In this document: positions 42,787 through 51,292 of the stretch, piece by piece
Numbering within the stretch: position 1 is the stretch's first letter
How the letters are laid out: each line of letters begins with the position of its first letter
Position numbers and translations under genes: made by a program
Source of the DNA: Actinomadura citrea
GTDB taxonomy: Bacteria > Actinomycetota > Actinomycetes > Streptosporangiales > Streptosporangiaceae
NCBI RefSeq assembly: GCF_013409045.1
Contig: NZ_JACCBT010000001.1
Coordinates: 3,410,001 to 3,474,000 of the forward strand
DNA: 64,000 bases
Reading direction: 5' to 3'
The notes under the pieces: generated by a model
What the model was told of the DNA's origin: nothing
Seen by the model: the letters and a program-made list of their open reading frames with translations, nothing else
The model's database searches: none

Positions 42787-43351
42787 CGTGGCCCTCCTTT
42801 CCGCCGGGGTGCCCGGGGACCCGTCTCCCTGGTGGACAGTGGTCGGTGTAGGCCCGCCGGAAGGCCTTGCGCGCCCGTGTCAGCAGCGCCTCGGTCGCGT
42901 GAAGCGTCCGGCCCAGATGTTCGGCGACCTGCGGGACGGGCAGCCCGTCGAGGTAGCGCAGCGTCAGGGCTGCCCTGTGGTGAGGCGCCAGCGTGTCGAG
43001 GACGTCTCGGGCGACGAGGGCGTCCAGGCGTTCGTCCCACGGGTCTTCCGCGGCGTCCAGGACGCCCCCGTCCAAGGCCTGGAGACCGCGTTGCTCCCGC
43101 GCCGCCCGGCGCCAGTGGTCGGCCAGTTTGTGCCGCGCCACGCCGACGAGCCATGCGACCGACAGCACCGGGGGAGGCTCCTTGCGCAGCGCCTCCACGG
43201 CGGCCAGGAAGGTCTCGGCGGTCAGGTCCTCGGCCAGGGCGCGCCGGCCGCACCGGGGCAGCAGGTAGCCGTAGACCTCGGGCAGGGCCGTGTCGTAGAG
43301 ATCGAGCAGGGCCGGCCCCGGGTCGGGCTCCAGCTGTCCCGGGTGGTTCAT
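42779..43351 (-). CDS. ECF-type RNA polymerase sigma factor
   Basis: Extracytoplasmic-function sigma factor, 190 residues from the ATG at 43351 (GGAGGGG just upstream). Region 2 covers YDTALPEVYGYLLPRCGRRALAEDLTAETFLAAVEAL and region 4 covers LDTLAPHHRAALTLRYLDGLPVPQVAEHLGRTLHATEALLTRARKAFR with the HTH. There is no adjacent anti-sigma membrane gene; instead the next gene, overlapping by 8 bp, is a triple-VOC protein. An in-frame extension to 43540 exists but overlaps the divergent hydrolase. Confidence 0.9.
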   Translation of the reverse strand: MNHPGQLEPDPGPALLDLYDTALPEVYGYLLPRCGRRALAEDLTAETFLAAVEALRKEPPPVLSVAWLVGVARHKLADHWRRAAREQRGLQALDGGVLDAAEDPWDERLDALVARDVLDTLAPHHRAALTLRYLDGLPVPQVAEHLGRTLHATEALLTRARKAFRRAYTDHCPPGRRVPGHPGGKEGHDD

Positions 43352-43438
43352 ACCCCTCCATCGCTCGGCGGGCCGCTTCTCCGACGGGCCTGGCCACGTT
43401 TTTTCGAGCCCTCGCAGCCGATGCGCGATCATTGAGGC

Positions 43439-44239
43439 GTGGTGACTCCCGAACCGCTCACCCTCTACACCGGTGACGGTGTCCGAATCGACGCAGGTCA
43501 CACGTCTTTCGACGGTGAGGTCTGCTTCATCCTGGCGCACGGTTTCACCTGTTCGTGGCGCCAGCCCGCGTTACGCCGGATCGCCGCGGCCCTCGGCCGG
43601 CACGGCGGCGTGATCGGGCTCGACTTCCGCGGGCACGGCCGGTCCGGTGGCCACTCCACGGTAGGCGACCGCGAGGTGCTCGACGTCGCCGCGGCGGTCG
43701 CGGCGGCCCGCCGACGGGGATACGAGCGGATCGTCCTGACGGGGTTCTCCATGGGCGGTGCCATCGTCGTCAGGTATGCGGCCCTGCACGGCGGGGTGGA
43801 CGCAGTGGTCTCGGTCAGTGCGCCCGCACGCTGGTACTACCGCGGGACGGTGCCGATGCGGCGGGTGCACTGGGTGATCGAACGACGCGCGGGACGGATG
43901 GCGGTCCGCTTGGCGCGCCGCACACGAATCTCGTCCAAGGGCTGGGATCCGGTTCCCGAGGCACCACACGAGGTCGCCGGACGGATCGCGCCGGTGCCGC
44001 TGCTGGTCGTCCACGGGGCCGCGGATCCGTTCTTTCCCGTCGAACACGGCCACCAGCTCTATGAGGCGGCGTCCGATCCGAAGGAACTGTGGATAGAACC
44101 GTCCTTCGGCCACGCCGAGGTGGCGGCCACTCCTGACTTGGTCAACCGCATGGCCGTGTGGGCGACGGAGGCGGTCTCCGCAACGCCGGCGCCACTCGCC
44201 CCGGACGAAGAACCGCCAGGCCGCGAGCACCGCGACTAA
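43439..44239 (+). CDS. Alpha/beta hydrolase
   Basis: Serine hydrolase of 266 residues. The oxyanion segment is ILAHGFTCSWR, then GLDFRGHGRSGG; the nucleophile elbow is LTGFSMGGAIV (Ser ~104). The acid is probably in VVHGAADPFFPVEHG and the base is the His of SFGHAEV. No signal peptide. The start is one of two adjacent GTG codons (43439 or 43442). It is divergent from the sigma factor, so both may share control. Substrate is unknown; a carboxylesterase or lysophospholipase-like role is possible. Confidence 0.86.
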   Translation: MVTPEPLTLYTGDGVRIDAGHTSFDGEVCFILAHGFTCSWRQPALRRIAAALGRHGGVIGLDFRGHGRSGGHSTVGDREVLDVAAAVAAARRRGYERIVLTGFSMGGAIVVRYAALHGGVDAVVSVSAPARWYYRGTVPMRRVHWVIERRAGRMAVRLARRTRISSKGWDPVPEAPHEVAGRIAPVPLLVVHGAADPFFPVEHGHQLYEAASDPKELWIEPSFGHAEVAATPDLVNRMAVWATEAVSATPAPLAPDEEPPGREHRD

Positions 44240-44251
44240 TGCGTTGAACTG

Positions 44252-44273
44252 GGATAACTCAAAGTTATCCACA
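44252..44273. promoter_or_regulatory. Perfect palindrome overlapping a DnaA-box-like sequence
   Basis: An inverted repeat with 8-bp arms GGATAACT/AGTTATCC around CAA (44252-44270). Its right arm runs into TTATCCACA (44265-44273), a match to the DnaA 9-mer consensus. It stands in the 83-bp gap before a DUF559-type gene. A regulatory hairpin or DnaA-controlled promoter is possible; a single box does not make an origin. Confidence 0.4.
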
Positions 44274-44322
44274 TTCCTGCGGTGGCCCGTCCGGAACCGC
44301 CGGGCCAGGCATCATCAGTCCC

Positions 44323-45234
44323 ATGGACGGATTCACCCTCACCTGGAAACGAACGGCCGCCGACTCGATCATCCCCATAGGACCAGACGCCTATGTCGTA
44401 CCCGTCAGGGGGAGCGGCCTTGCCGCACGCGCCGCAGCGTTGAGCAGTCTCCTTCCCCAGGAAGTCGTCATCGCGCGGCGAACGGCTGCATGGATATGGG
44501 GCCTGGACGTCTTACCTCCGGGAGTGAACGAGCTCGACTGGGACGTCGAACTCATCACTCCCCGAACCCCCGAGGCTCCACCGGAGCCGTCCCCTGTCAC
44601 CGCCGACAGCGTCGAAGTGCCGCCCGAACACGTAGTGAAGGAATCCGATGTACGCCTCACATCCCCGACCCGCACTGCACTCGACTGCGCCCGCTGGCTC
44701 CCTCGCTATGAGGCGGTCGCTGCCCTTGACCAGTTCCTGCGGCGAGACGTGGACGTTGAGGAACTCGCCGCGATGGCCCGGACGCTTCGGGGATATCGCG
44801 GCAACAAACGGCTGCGCCAGATTCTCCGCCTCGGAGACCGTGGCGCGGCCTCCCCCGGAGAGAGTTGGATCCGCGTCGCCGTCGTGGACACCGGGTTCCC
44901 GCTCCCTGAGACACAGATTCCCGTGCTGGGCGCGCAAGGTCGCTGGCTCTACATCGACCTCGGTTACCGCGAATTTCGCGTCGGCCTCGAATACGACGGC
45001 GAACGCCACCACACCGGCCGAGTGGCCAGGACCCACGACGCACGCCGCCGAGACTGGCTCGCCAAAGAGATGGGCTGGGACGTCATCCCCGTCACCAAGA
45101 GCTTCTTGACCCGCCCCGCCCCTTACCTGGGCGCCCTTCTGACAGCGCTGCTCCAGCGCGGCTGGCAGCCCGACAACGCCACGATGGAGCACATGGCCGC
45201 CCGCCTGGCGCGCCTGGAACGCCGACCACGCTGA
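44323..45234 (+). CDS. AbiEi/DUF559-like protein with PD-(D/E)XK-type nuclease fold
   Basis: A 303-residue protein with two parts. The N-terminal half (ARAAALSSLLPQEVVIARRTAAWIWGLDVLPPG and RLTSPTRTALDCARWL) resembles AbiEi-like transcription regulators of toxin-antitoxin units. The C-terminal part (~200-275) has ESWIRVAVVDTGF, YIDLGYREFRVGLEYDGERHH and DWLAKEMGWDVIPVT, the DUF559/Vsr-like endonuclease pattern with D (YID), E (LEYDGE) and following residues for metal binding. This layout is common and solitary in actinomycetes, function unproven. A role in phage or plasmid conflict is family-based inference. No AbiEii toxin gene is adjacent. Confidence 0.72.
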   Translation: MDGFTLTWKRTAADSIIPIGPDAYVVPVRGSGLAARAAALSSLLPQEVVIARRTAAWIWGLDVLPPGVNELDWDVELITPRTPEAPPEPSPVTADSVEVPPEHVVKESDVRLTSPTRTALDCARWLPRYEAVAALDQFLRRDVDVEELAAMARTLRGYRGNKRLRQILRLGDRGAASPGESWIRVAVVDTGFPLPETQIPVLGAQGRWLYIDLGYREFRVGLEYDGERHHTGRVARTHDARRRDWLAKEMGWDVIPVTKSFLTRPAPYLGALLTALLQRGWQPDNATMEHMAARLARLERRPR

Positions 45235-45272
45235 ACGCCAGAAGTTGCCGGCATTCATCAAGTTGGCAGGGG

Positions 45273-45629
45273 CTATCCGTTGTCGAGGAGATTCACCAGG
45301 CGTTTGGGGGCTATGAGACGGTAACTGTCCTGGATCAGTTCGGCGATCTCGTCCCAGTCATGGTCGACGTCGAGCCGTGCGCCGATCCAGCCTTTGACGC
45401 CCACGTACTTCGGGACGAAGAAACGCTCGGGCGCCTCTGCGACCAGAGCGTCCTGCACGCCGGGCCCGGCCTTGAACGTCAGAGACAGGCCGTCCTCGGA
45501 GGTCATCGCGAACAGCTTGTCGCGAACACGGAAGGAGGGCGCCGTGTGACCGCCGAAAGGTTTCTCGGTCGCCTCTGGCAACGACATGCAGATCTCTCGG
45601 ATCCGATTCAAAGCATCAAAGTCGTTCAT
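45273..45629 (-). CDS. MmcQ/YjbR family DNA-binding-fold protein
   Basis: A 118-residue YjbR/CyaY-like protein. Typical segments are LPEATEKPFGGHTAPSFRVRDKLFAM at the N-terminus, SLTFKAGPGVQDALV in the middle, and KGWIGARLDVDHDWDEIAELIQDSYRLIAPKRL at the C-terminus. The family has a double-wing fold and is thought to bind DNA, with no settled function. It follows a leftward VOC gene by 36 bp and may be co-transcribed with it. Confidence 0.85.
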   Translation of the reverse strand: MNDFDALNRIREICMSLPEATEKPFGGHTAPSFRVRDKLFAMTSEDGLSLTFKAGPGVQDALVAEAPERFFVPKYVGVKGWIGARLDVDHDWDEIAELIQDSYRLIAPKRLVNLLDNG

Positions 45630-45665
45630 CGCAAATTTCGCATTCTGTAGGCGGACACGGGAAAG

Positions 45666-46031
45666 CTATTCGATGGGGGAGACGTGAGGGCGCAACACAT
45701 GGAACTCATTGCCTTCGGGGCCCGCAAGCACGGCCCACGGCAGGTCGGTGGACTGGCCGACGCCGGCGCTGCGAGCACCAAGGGCGAGGATGCGCCGCAC
45801 TTCGGCCTCTCGGTCGTCCGGGTCAAGCTCTCGTTGCAACCGGTTCTTCGCGGTCTTCGTGCTGGCATCGCGGACGAGGCTCAGCCCGGGACGGGCGTGA
45901 GCGGTCGCGCCGACCATCACCACGTCGTTCGGGCGGAAGAGGACCGGCTGATCGAGGAAACCCGCGCGGAACTCGGCGAGCGCGGACGGCTCCCGAGAGT
46001 CTATGACCAGGTGGTAGGGGCGCGATGCCAT
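45666..46031 (-). CDS. VOC superfamily protein
   Basis: A 121-residue glyoxalase-like protein (YHLVIDSREPSALAEFRAGFLDQPVLFR to VLAGPEGNEFHVLRP). The segment GNEFHVL is the usual end of the second half-module. The linking region EVRRILALGARSAGVGQS resembles VOC-type helix turns. It probably shares a transcript with the downstream YjbR gene. Substrate unknown. Confidence 0.82.
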   Translation of the reverse strand: MASRPYHLVIDSREPSALAEFRAGFLDQPVLFRPNDVVMVGATAHARPGLSLVRDASTKTAKNRLQRELDPDDREAEVRRILALGARSAGVGQSTDLPWAVLAGPEGNEFHVLRPHVSPIE

Positions 46032-46570
46032 GCCCAGAGGCTAGCCGCAGGGTGTGACGCCGCAGAAAAGCCAAGCAGTCGCGCCCCTCCCGAGAGCGCA
46101 CGCCAAAGCGCGCCCCTCGGGCTCACCCCCGCCCCGCACAACGCGCGACTACTGGCCTGGCGTTGATTTTGCTTGGTTTGTGGGGCCGGGGATGGGCGCG
46201 GCCCTGGGAAGCGGAGGGCCGCGTCCATCCCGGGGGTTCGGACGGAGCTTGCTGGTTGTCGGCGCTTGATGCTTGGGCGAAGGAAGGGGCGCTCGCGGGG
46301 CGTTGCGGGGCGGGGTCTTGGATCCTTGCGGGTTGGTCTCATGGGCGAGGGGGATTCTTCCGCTCTGCGGAAGGGGCTGTCGGTGGCGTGGAGGAGGTAG
46401 GCGCCGAGGCGGACGGTGAGGGGGCGACGGTGAGGGGGCGACGGTGAGGGAGTCGATGGCGAGGTCGCGTTTTGAGGCGGTGGAGTTCGTCGTCTGCGCA
46501 CGCGTGTCGGGTGGGGTGGTGGCTTGTGGGCTCTGTGGGTGGTGCCGGGAAGGGGTGCTTGGTGCTGGGG
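46032..46570. other. 539-bp intergenic region with strong G/T strand skew
   Basis: Lies between the start of the VOC gene and the 3' end of the leftward esterase gene. From about 46145 on, the + strand is markedly rich in G and T. It contains a 14-bp tandem repeat (see separate entry) and several G runs that continue into the 3' end of the esterase gene (46547-46582), a possible G-quadruplex. Open frames here have low-complexity Pro/Arg-rich or Gly/Val-rich products and were not accepted as genes. Confidence 0.6.
46412..46452. repeat. Tandem repeat, 14-bp unit, nearly three copies
   Basis: The unit GACGGTGAGGGGGC occurs perfectly at 46412-46425 and 46426-46439. A third, slightly altered partial copy follows at 46440-46452. 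It lies in the G-rich gap downstream of the esterase gene and has no evident coding role. Confidence 0.85.
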
Positions 46571-47521
46571 TTACGGGGTGGGGTGTAGCGCGTGGCGGAG
46601 GGCGGTTGTGCGGGCGGTCGTCATGCGTTGTGTCACGCGGGCGTCTGTGATCACGGTGGAGCCGTGGAAGGTACCGGGGTAGTGGTGGAGTTCGGTCGGG
46701 ACGCCTGCCTGGATCAGTCGCTGCGCGTAGGCCAGGCCCTCGTCGCGCAGCGGGTCGAACTCGCAGGCCGTGACGTAGGCGGGCGGCAGCCCCGAGAGGT
46801 CCTCGGCGCGGGCGGGAGCCGCGTACGGGGAGACGCCGTCGGTGCCGCGGACGCCCTTGCCCAGGTAGTAGTCCCAGCTCAGCTCGGCGTTGGGGCGGTG
46901 CCAGATCGGTGTGTCGGTGAAGGCGCGCATGGAGGGGGTGTCGAGCCGGTCGTCCAGCTCCGGGACGCCGAGGAGCTGGAAGCACAAGGGGGGACCACCC
47001 CGGTCGCGGGCGAGCAGGGCGACGGCCGCGGACAGCCCGCCGCCCGCGCTCTCGCCGCCCACCGCCAGTCGGTCCGGATCGATCCCGAGGTCGGCGGCGT
47101 TCGCCGCCGTCCAGGTGAGGGCGGCGTAGCAGTCCTCAAGCCCGGCCGGGAAGGGGTGTTCGGGAGCGAGCCGGTACTCGACGGACACCACCACGGCGCC
47201 CACCTCTACCGCGATGGCGGCCGCGTCGTCAGTGGACATGCCGATGCCGCCCAGGACGAATCCGCCTGGATGGATGTAGACGAGCCCCGGGAGGACGCCC
47301 GCCCGGTTCGCCGGCGCGTAGACGCGGATGAGGACGTCCGGTGCGTTCGACGGTCCGGGAACGGTGAGGTCGCGGGTCTCGAACGGAGCGGGCGGAACGT
47401 ACTTCGGCATGCCGGCGAACATGTCCATTTCGTCCCGGCGGGTCTGCTCGATGTCGACGATCGACAGACGCGGGATCCGCGGGATCCACGGGAGGAGTTC
47501 CGGATCGTAGGCGTAGGGCAA
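46571..47521 (-). CDS. Alpha/beta hydrolase, hormone-sensitive-lipase-type esterase
   Basis: A 316-residue carboxylesterase of the HSL group. The oxyanion motif reads YIHPGGFVLGG, replacing the usual HGGG with HPGG, and the nucleophile elbow is GGESAGGGLSAAVAL (Ser ~154). The acid is likely in ACEFDPLRDEG and the base in PGTFHGS. Other family marks are VSVEYRLAPEHPFPAGLEDCYAAL. It has no signal peptide. The neighbouring OpuC operon is divergent, so no pathway context is available. Confidence 0.88.
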   Translation of the reverse strand: MPYAYDPELLPWIPRIPRLSIVDIEQTRRDEMDMFAGMPKYVPPAPFETRDLTVPGPSNAPDVLIRVYAPANRAGVLPGLVYIHPGGFVLGGIGMSTDDAAAIAVEVGAVVVSVEYRLAPEHPFPAGLEDCYAALTWTAANAADLGIDPDRLAVGGESAGGGLSAAVALLARDRGGPPLCFQLLGVPELDDRLDTPSMRAFTDTPIWHRPNAELSWDYYLGKGVRGTDGVSPYAAPARAEDLSGLPPAYVTACEFDPLRDEGLAYAQRLIQAGVPTELHHYPGTFHGSTVITDARVTQRMTTARTTALRHALHPTP

Positions 47522-47830
47522 CTTGGGGCTCCTTTCGGTGGGGCGTCACCAGTGTCGGACGGCCCGCGCCGCCTGCCCAGCCCCCGCCTGCCGCGGGGAC
47601 CGCCCAGCTGAATCCACTTCGTCGTGAAGGGGTCGGTGCCCGGGCACGGCGATGGTGAGGGCCGCCGTCGGGCGGGTGCCGCGGCGGTGCGGAGGCGTCC
47701 GAGCGTTCGGTCTCACCGATCTGTTATTGCCAGACTGATCATCCGTAGGCAGCCTCTGAGGTATGGGAGACGCGAAACCCACCGTCCTTGCCCGGGCTCC
47801 TGCCGCCGCGCGCGGTGACGGGAGGCGGCG
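47522..47830. other. 309-bp divergent intergenic region (esterase / OpuC-type operon)
   Basis: Holds the leader sequences of both divergent units. The only clear signals are GGGAGGCGGCG right before the permease ATG and an AT-richer patch at about 47718-47765 where a promoter could sit. No palindrome or RNA motif was recognised, and no convincing gene. Confidence 0.5.
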
Positions 47831-48475
47831 ATGAGCTTCTCCGAGTACCTCTCCGAACGCTGGCCCACGATCGCCCGGATGATGGGCGAGCACGCCGAGG
47901 TCGTCCTGATCGCCGTCGCGATCGCGGCCGTGGTCGGGATCGGGCTCGGCGTCGCGGTGGAGGGGCGGCCGAGGGCGAAGGGGCTGGCCCTCGGCGTCAC
48001 CGGCACCATGCTGACCGTTCCTTCGCTCGCGCTGTTCGGCCTGCTCATCCCGCTGTTCGGGCTGGGCCTGGCCCCCACCATCACCGCGCTGGCGCTGTAC
48101 GCGGTGTTCCCGATCCTGCGCAACACCATCACCGGGCTGGACGGCGTGCCGAGCGCGGTGGAGGAGGCGGCGCGGGGGATGGGGATGAGCCCGCTGAGCC
48201 GGCTGCTGCGGGTCAGACTGCCGCTGGCCTGGCCGGTCCTGCTCACCGGCGTCCGGGTCGCCACGATCATGACGGTGGCGATCGCGGCGATCGCCGCCGC
48301 CGTGGCCGGGCCCGGGCTGGGCGAGCTGATCTTCGGGGGGCTGTCCCGCATCGGCGGCGCCAACGCGCTGAACGACACTCTCGCCGGAACGCTCGGCGTC
48401 GCCGTCCTGGCGCTCGTCCTGGACGCGCTGTTCGTCCTGCTGTCCCGGCTCACCACCTCCAGGGGGCTGCGATGA
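47831..48475 (+). CDS. Osmoprotectant ABC transporter permease (OpuCB/ProW type)
   Basis: A 214-residue membrane subunit with five or six helices. The cytoplasmic coupling loop EEAARGMGMSPLSRLLRVRLPLAWPVLLTGVRVA (~115-148) and the LPIRNTITGLDGVP-like stretch LRNTITGLDGV mark the OpuCB/OpuCD group. An ATGA overlap joins it to the ATPase gene. Together with the next three genes it forms a complete quaternary-amine uptake system. Confidence 0.9.
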   Translation: MSFSEYLSERWPTIARMMGEHAEVVLIAVAIAAVVGIGLGVAVEGRPRAKGLALGVTGTMLTVPSLALFGLLIPLFGLGLAPTITALALYAVFPILRNTITGLDGVPSAVEEAARGMGMSPLSRLLRVRLPLAWPVLLTGVRVATIMTVAIAAIAAAVAGPGLGELIFGGLSRIGGANALNDTLAGTLGVAVLALVLDALFVLLSRLTTSRGLR

Positions 48476-49482
48476 CCGAACCCGCCGCGACCGAGACCAC
48501 GCAGGCCGCCCCGCCCGGACGGGAGATGATCCGGCTGGAGGGCGTCACCAAGCGGTACCCCGGGCAGGACGCCCCGGCCGTCGGCGATCTCACGCTCAGC
48601 GTCCGGGACGGGGAGATCGTCGTGCTGCTGGGCCCGTCCGGCTGCGGCAAGACGACCACGCTGCGCCTGATCAACCGGCTGATCGAACCGACCTCGGGCC
48701 GCATCCTGCTCGACGGGGAGGACGTCACCCGGGTCGACGCCGACCGGCTGCGCCGCCGGATCGGCTACGTGATCCAGCAGGTCGGGCTGTTCCCGCACAT
48801 GACGATCGCCGCGAACGTCGGGCTCATCCCGCGGACGCTCGGCTGGGACGGCAGGCGCGTGCGCGCCCGTGTCGACGAGCTGCTCGACATGGTCGGCCTC
48901 GATCCCGGCACGTACCGCGGCCGGTACCCGAAGGAGCTGTCCGGCGGGCAGCAGCAGCGCGTCGGGGTCGCCCGTGCTCTCGCCGCCGACCCGCCCGCGA
49001 TGCTGATGGACGAGCCGTTCGGCGCACTCGACCCCATCACGCGCGAGCGGCTCCAGGACGCGTTCCTGGAACTGCAGGCCCGGATCGGCAAGACGATCGT
49101 CCTGGTCACCCACGACCTCACCGAGGCGCTGAAGCTCGGCGACCGGATCGCGATCCTCGGACAGGGCGCGAAGCTCGTGCAGTACGACACGCCCGCGGCG
49201 ATCCTCGCCGAGCCGGCCGACGGGTTCGTCGCGGAGTTCGTCGGGGCAGGCGCCGCGATGCGGCGGCTGCGGCTCGTCGAGGTCGGCTCGATCGAGTTGG
49301 CGCCCGCCGCGGAAGGCGCTCCGGCCGCGACCGTGCGCGCGGACCAGTCCCTGTACGAGGCCCTCGATGCGATGCTCCGCGCCGGGGCGGAGACCGCCAC
49401 CGTCCTGGACGAGAACGGACGCCCCGCGGGCGCGGTCTCGTGGTCGGCGATCGTCCGGCGGACCCCGGAGCCGCGGTCATGA
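48472..49482 (+). CDS. Osmoprotectant ABC transporter ATP-binding protein (OpuCA type)
   Basis: ATPase of 336 residues. Walker A is LGPSGCGKTTTLRLINRLIEPTSG, the ABC signature LSGGQQQRVGVARALA, Walker B AMLMDEPFGALDPITRERLQ, and the D-loop and switch His are present. The family block VIQQVGLFPHMTIAANV is clear. The C-terminal ~65 residues (VRADQSLYEALDAMLRAGAETATVLDENGRPAGAVSW) look like a single partial CBS module; OpuCA proteins usually carry two, used for osmotic or nucleotide gating. Confidence 0.9.
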   Translation: MTEPAATETTQAAPPGREMIRLEGVTKRYPGQDAPAVGDLTLSVRDGEIVVLLGPSGCGKTTTLRLINRLIEPTSGRILLDGEDVTRVDADRLRRRIGYVIQQVGLFPHMTIAANVGLIPRTLGWDGRRVRARVDELLDMVGLDPGTYRGRYPKELSGGQQQRVGVARALAADPPAMLMDEPFGALDPITRERLQDAFLELQARIGKTIVLVTHDLTEALKLGDRIAILGQGAKLVQYDTPAAILAEPADGFVAEFVGAGAAMRRLRLVEVGSIELAPAAEGAPAATVRADQSLYEALDAMLRAGAETATVLDENGRPAGAVSWSAIVRRTPEPRS

Positions 49483-50252
49483 CCGTCGCGGCGGTGCCGG
49501 AGCGGACGAGGCCCGGCGACGAGGCCGCCGGGCGTTCCCTCGCCGGGCTCCTGGTCACCCCCGTCTTCCTCGTCGCCGTGTCGGCGGCGCTCTATCTCTA
49601 CGTGCGAGGCCTGGACCTCGACGCGATCGAGCGCAGATCCCTCGACCGGTCCGAGATCACCCATCAGTTCCTCCAGCACATCAAGCTGGTCGCGGTGTCC
49701 ACGGCGCTCGTCCTCGCGATCGCGATCCCGCTCGGCGTGCTGGTGACCCGGCCGGGGCCGAACCGGCTGTCGGCGCCGTTGCTCGCGCTCGCCAACGTGG
49801 GCCAGGCCGTCCCGTCGATCGGGGTGCTCGTCCTGCTCGCCGTCACGGTCGGCATCGGCTTCCAGAAGGCGGTGATCGCGCTCATCCTGGTGTCGGCTCT
49901 GCCGGTTCTGCGCAACACGATGGTCGGCCTGCAGGGCGTCGACCGGTCCCTCATCGAGGCGGGGCGCGGCATCGGCCTGTCCAGGACGGCGGTCCTGTTC
50001 CGCGTCGAGCTGCCGCTCGCCGTTCCGGTGATCCTCGCCAGCGTCCGGGTCGCGGTGATCCTCAACGTGGGCAGCGCGACGCTGGCCGCGTTCACCAACG
50101 CGGGCGGGCTCGGCGACCTCATCAACACCGGCATCTCCCTCAACCGGACTCCGATCCTGCTCACCGGAAGCGTCCTGACCGCCGTGCTCGCGATGGCCGC
50201 CGACTGGCTGATCGGCATCGTCGAGCTCGTCCTGCGCCCCCGCGGCCTCTGA
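49479..50252 (+). CDS. Osmoprotectant ABC transporter permease (OpuCD type)
   Basis: Second permease of the importer, 257 residues, starting inside the ATPase stop. Six hydrophobic segments; the coupling loop is VDRSLIEAGRGIGLSRTAVLFRVELPLAVPVILASVRVAVI. Compared with the first permease it has an additional N-terminal helix (LAGLLVTPVFLVAVSAALYLYV) and a soluble loop with the HQFLQHIKLVAVST entry typical for the family. Confidence 0.9.
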   Translation: MTVAAVPERTRPGDEAAGRSLAGLLVTPVFLVAVSAALYLYVRGLDLDAIERRSLDRSEITHQFLQHIKLVAVSTALVLAIAIPLGVLVTRPGPNRLSAPLLALANVGQAVPSIGVLVLLAVTVGIGFQKAVIALILVSALPVLRNTMVGLQGVDRSLIEAGRGIGLSRTAVLFRVELPLAVPVILASVRVAVILNVGSATLAAFTNAGGLGDLINTGISLNRTPILLTGSVLTAVLAMAADWLIGIVELVLRPRGL

Positions 50253-50272
50253 ACCCCACCAGGAGATCCACC

Positions 50273-51241
50273 ATGCGCAAGCTCCCCGCCGCCGCGTCCC
50301 TCGCCGCGTCCCTCGCCGCCGTCGCCCTGACCGCCGGCTGCTTCAGCTCCACCGGCACCGACGCCAAGGCCGGGAGCCTGGCCGAGGGCAACTCGCTCAA
50401 GGGCGTCACCCTCACCGTCGGGTCCAAGGAGTTCACCGAGCAGCTCGTCCTCTGCCAGGTCACCGCCCTCGCGCTGCGCTCTGCGGGCGCGACCGTCAAG
50501 GAGAAGTGCGGACTCCAGGGCAGCAACACCACGCGGGCCGCGCTGACCTCCGGCAGCATCGACCTCTATTGGGAGTACACGGGCACCGCCTGGGTCAACT
50601 ACCTCAAGCAGACCGAGCCGATCGGCGACCCGGCTCGGCAGTACGCGGCCGTCGCGGAGCAGGATCTCGCGAAGAACAAGGTGAAGTGGCTGGCCGCCGC
50701 GCCCGCCAACAACACCTACGCCTTGGCGGTGAAGACGACGACGATGCGGCAGCTCGGGATCGCGGACCTGTCGGGCTACGCGAGGCTGGCGAAGACCGAC
50801 CCGTCGAAGGCGTCCACGTGCGTGGCGAGCGAGTTCGCGGGACGCAGCGACGGGTGGCCCGGCCTGCAGAAGGCCTACGGGTTCAGCCTGCCGAAGTCGG
50901 ACGTGGCGACGCTGGCCGAAGGCGCCATCTACGACGCCGTCGGGAAGGGCGAGCCGTGCGCCTTCGGCGAGGTCGCCACCACCGACGGGCGCATCAAGGC
51001 GCTCGGCCTGACCCCGGTACCGGACGACAAGAAGTTCTTCCCCGTCTACAACCCCGCCCTCACCGTCCGCGAGTCCGTCTACAGGGACGATCCCGCCATC
51101 GAGAAGATCGCGAACCCGATCGCCGCGGCGCTCACCGACTCGGTCCTGCGGGAGCTCAACGGCGAGGTCGACATCAGGGGCAAGCAGCCGGAGGAGGTCG
51201 CCGAGACGTGGCTGAAGTCCAAGGGCTTCATCGGCGGGTAG
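50273..51241 (+). CDS. Osmoprotectant (glycine betaine/choline-type) ABC transporter substrate-binding lipoprotein
   Basis: Receptor of the same importer, 322 residues. The ATG at 50273 has AGGAGA upstream and starts a lipoprotein signal with lipobox LTAGC (Cys23). The body has the OpuAC pattern VTLTVGSKEFTEQLVLCQVTALAL, DLYWEYTGTAWVNYL and the C-terminal EVDIRGKQPEEVAETWLKSKGF. Aromatic residues in the YWEYTG region would form the cation-binding box. Ligand could be glycine betaine, choline, carnitine or proline betaine. Confidence 0.9.
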   Translation: MRKLPAAASLAASLAAVALTAGCFSSTGTDAKAGSLAEGNSLKGVTLTVGSKEFTEQLVLCQVTALALRSAGATVKEKCGLQGSNTTRAALTSGSIDLYWEYTGTAWVNYLKQTEPIGDPARQYAAVAEQDLAKNKVKWLAAAPANNTYALAVKTTTMRQLGIADLSGYARLAKTDPSKASTCVASEFAGRSDGWPGLQKAYGFSLPKSDVATLAEGAIYDAVGKGEPCAFGEVATTDGRIKALGLTPVPDDKKFFPVYNPALTVRESVYRDDPAIEKIANPIAAALTDSVLRELNGEVDIRGKQPEEVAETWLKSKGFIGG

Positions 51242-51292
51242 CCGCGGGAGGGACGGATCGTCCGGGCGGCTCTCAGGCCGCCCGGACCGGCG

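Noticed and set aside
44252..44273. Chromosomal or plasmid origin suggested by a DnaA-like 9-mer
   Set aside because: Only one box is present, with no box cluster, AT-rich unwinding region or replication gene nearby.
46001..46650. Small open frames on both strands in the G-rich gap
   Set aside because: Products are low-complexity (Pro/Arg/Ser or Gly/Val runs), lack Shine-Dalgarno sites and overlap each other.
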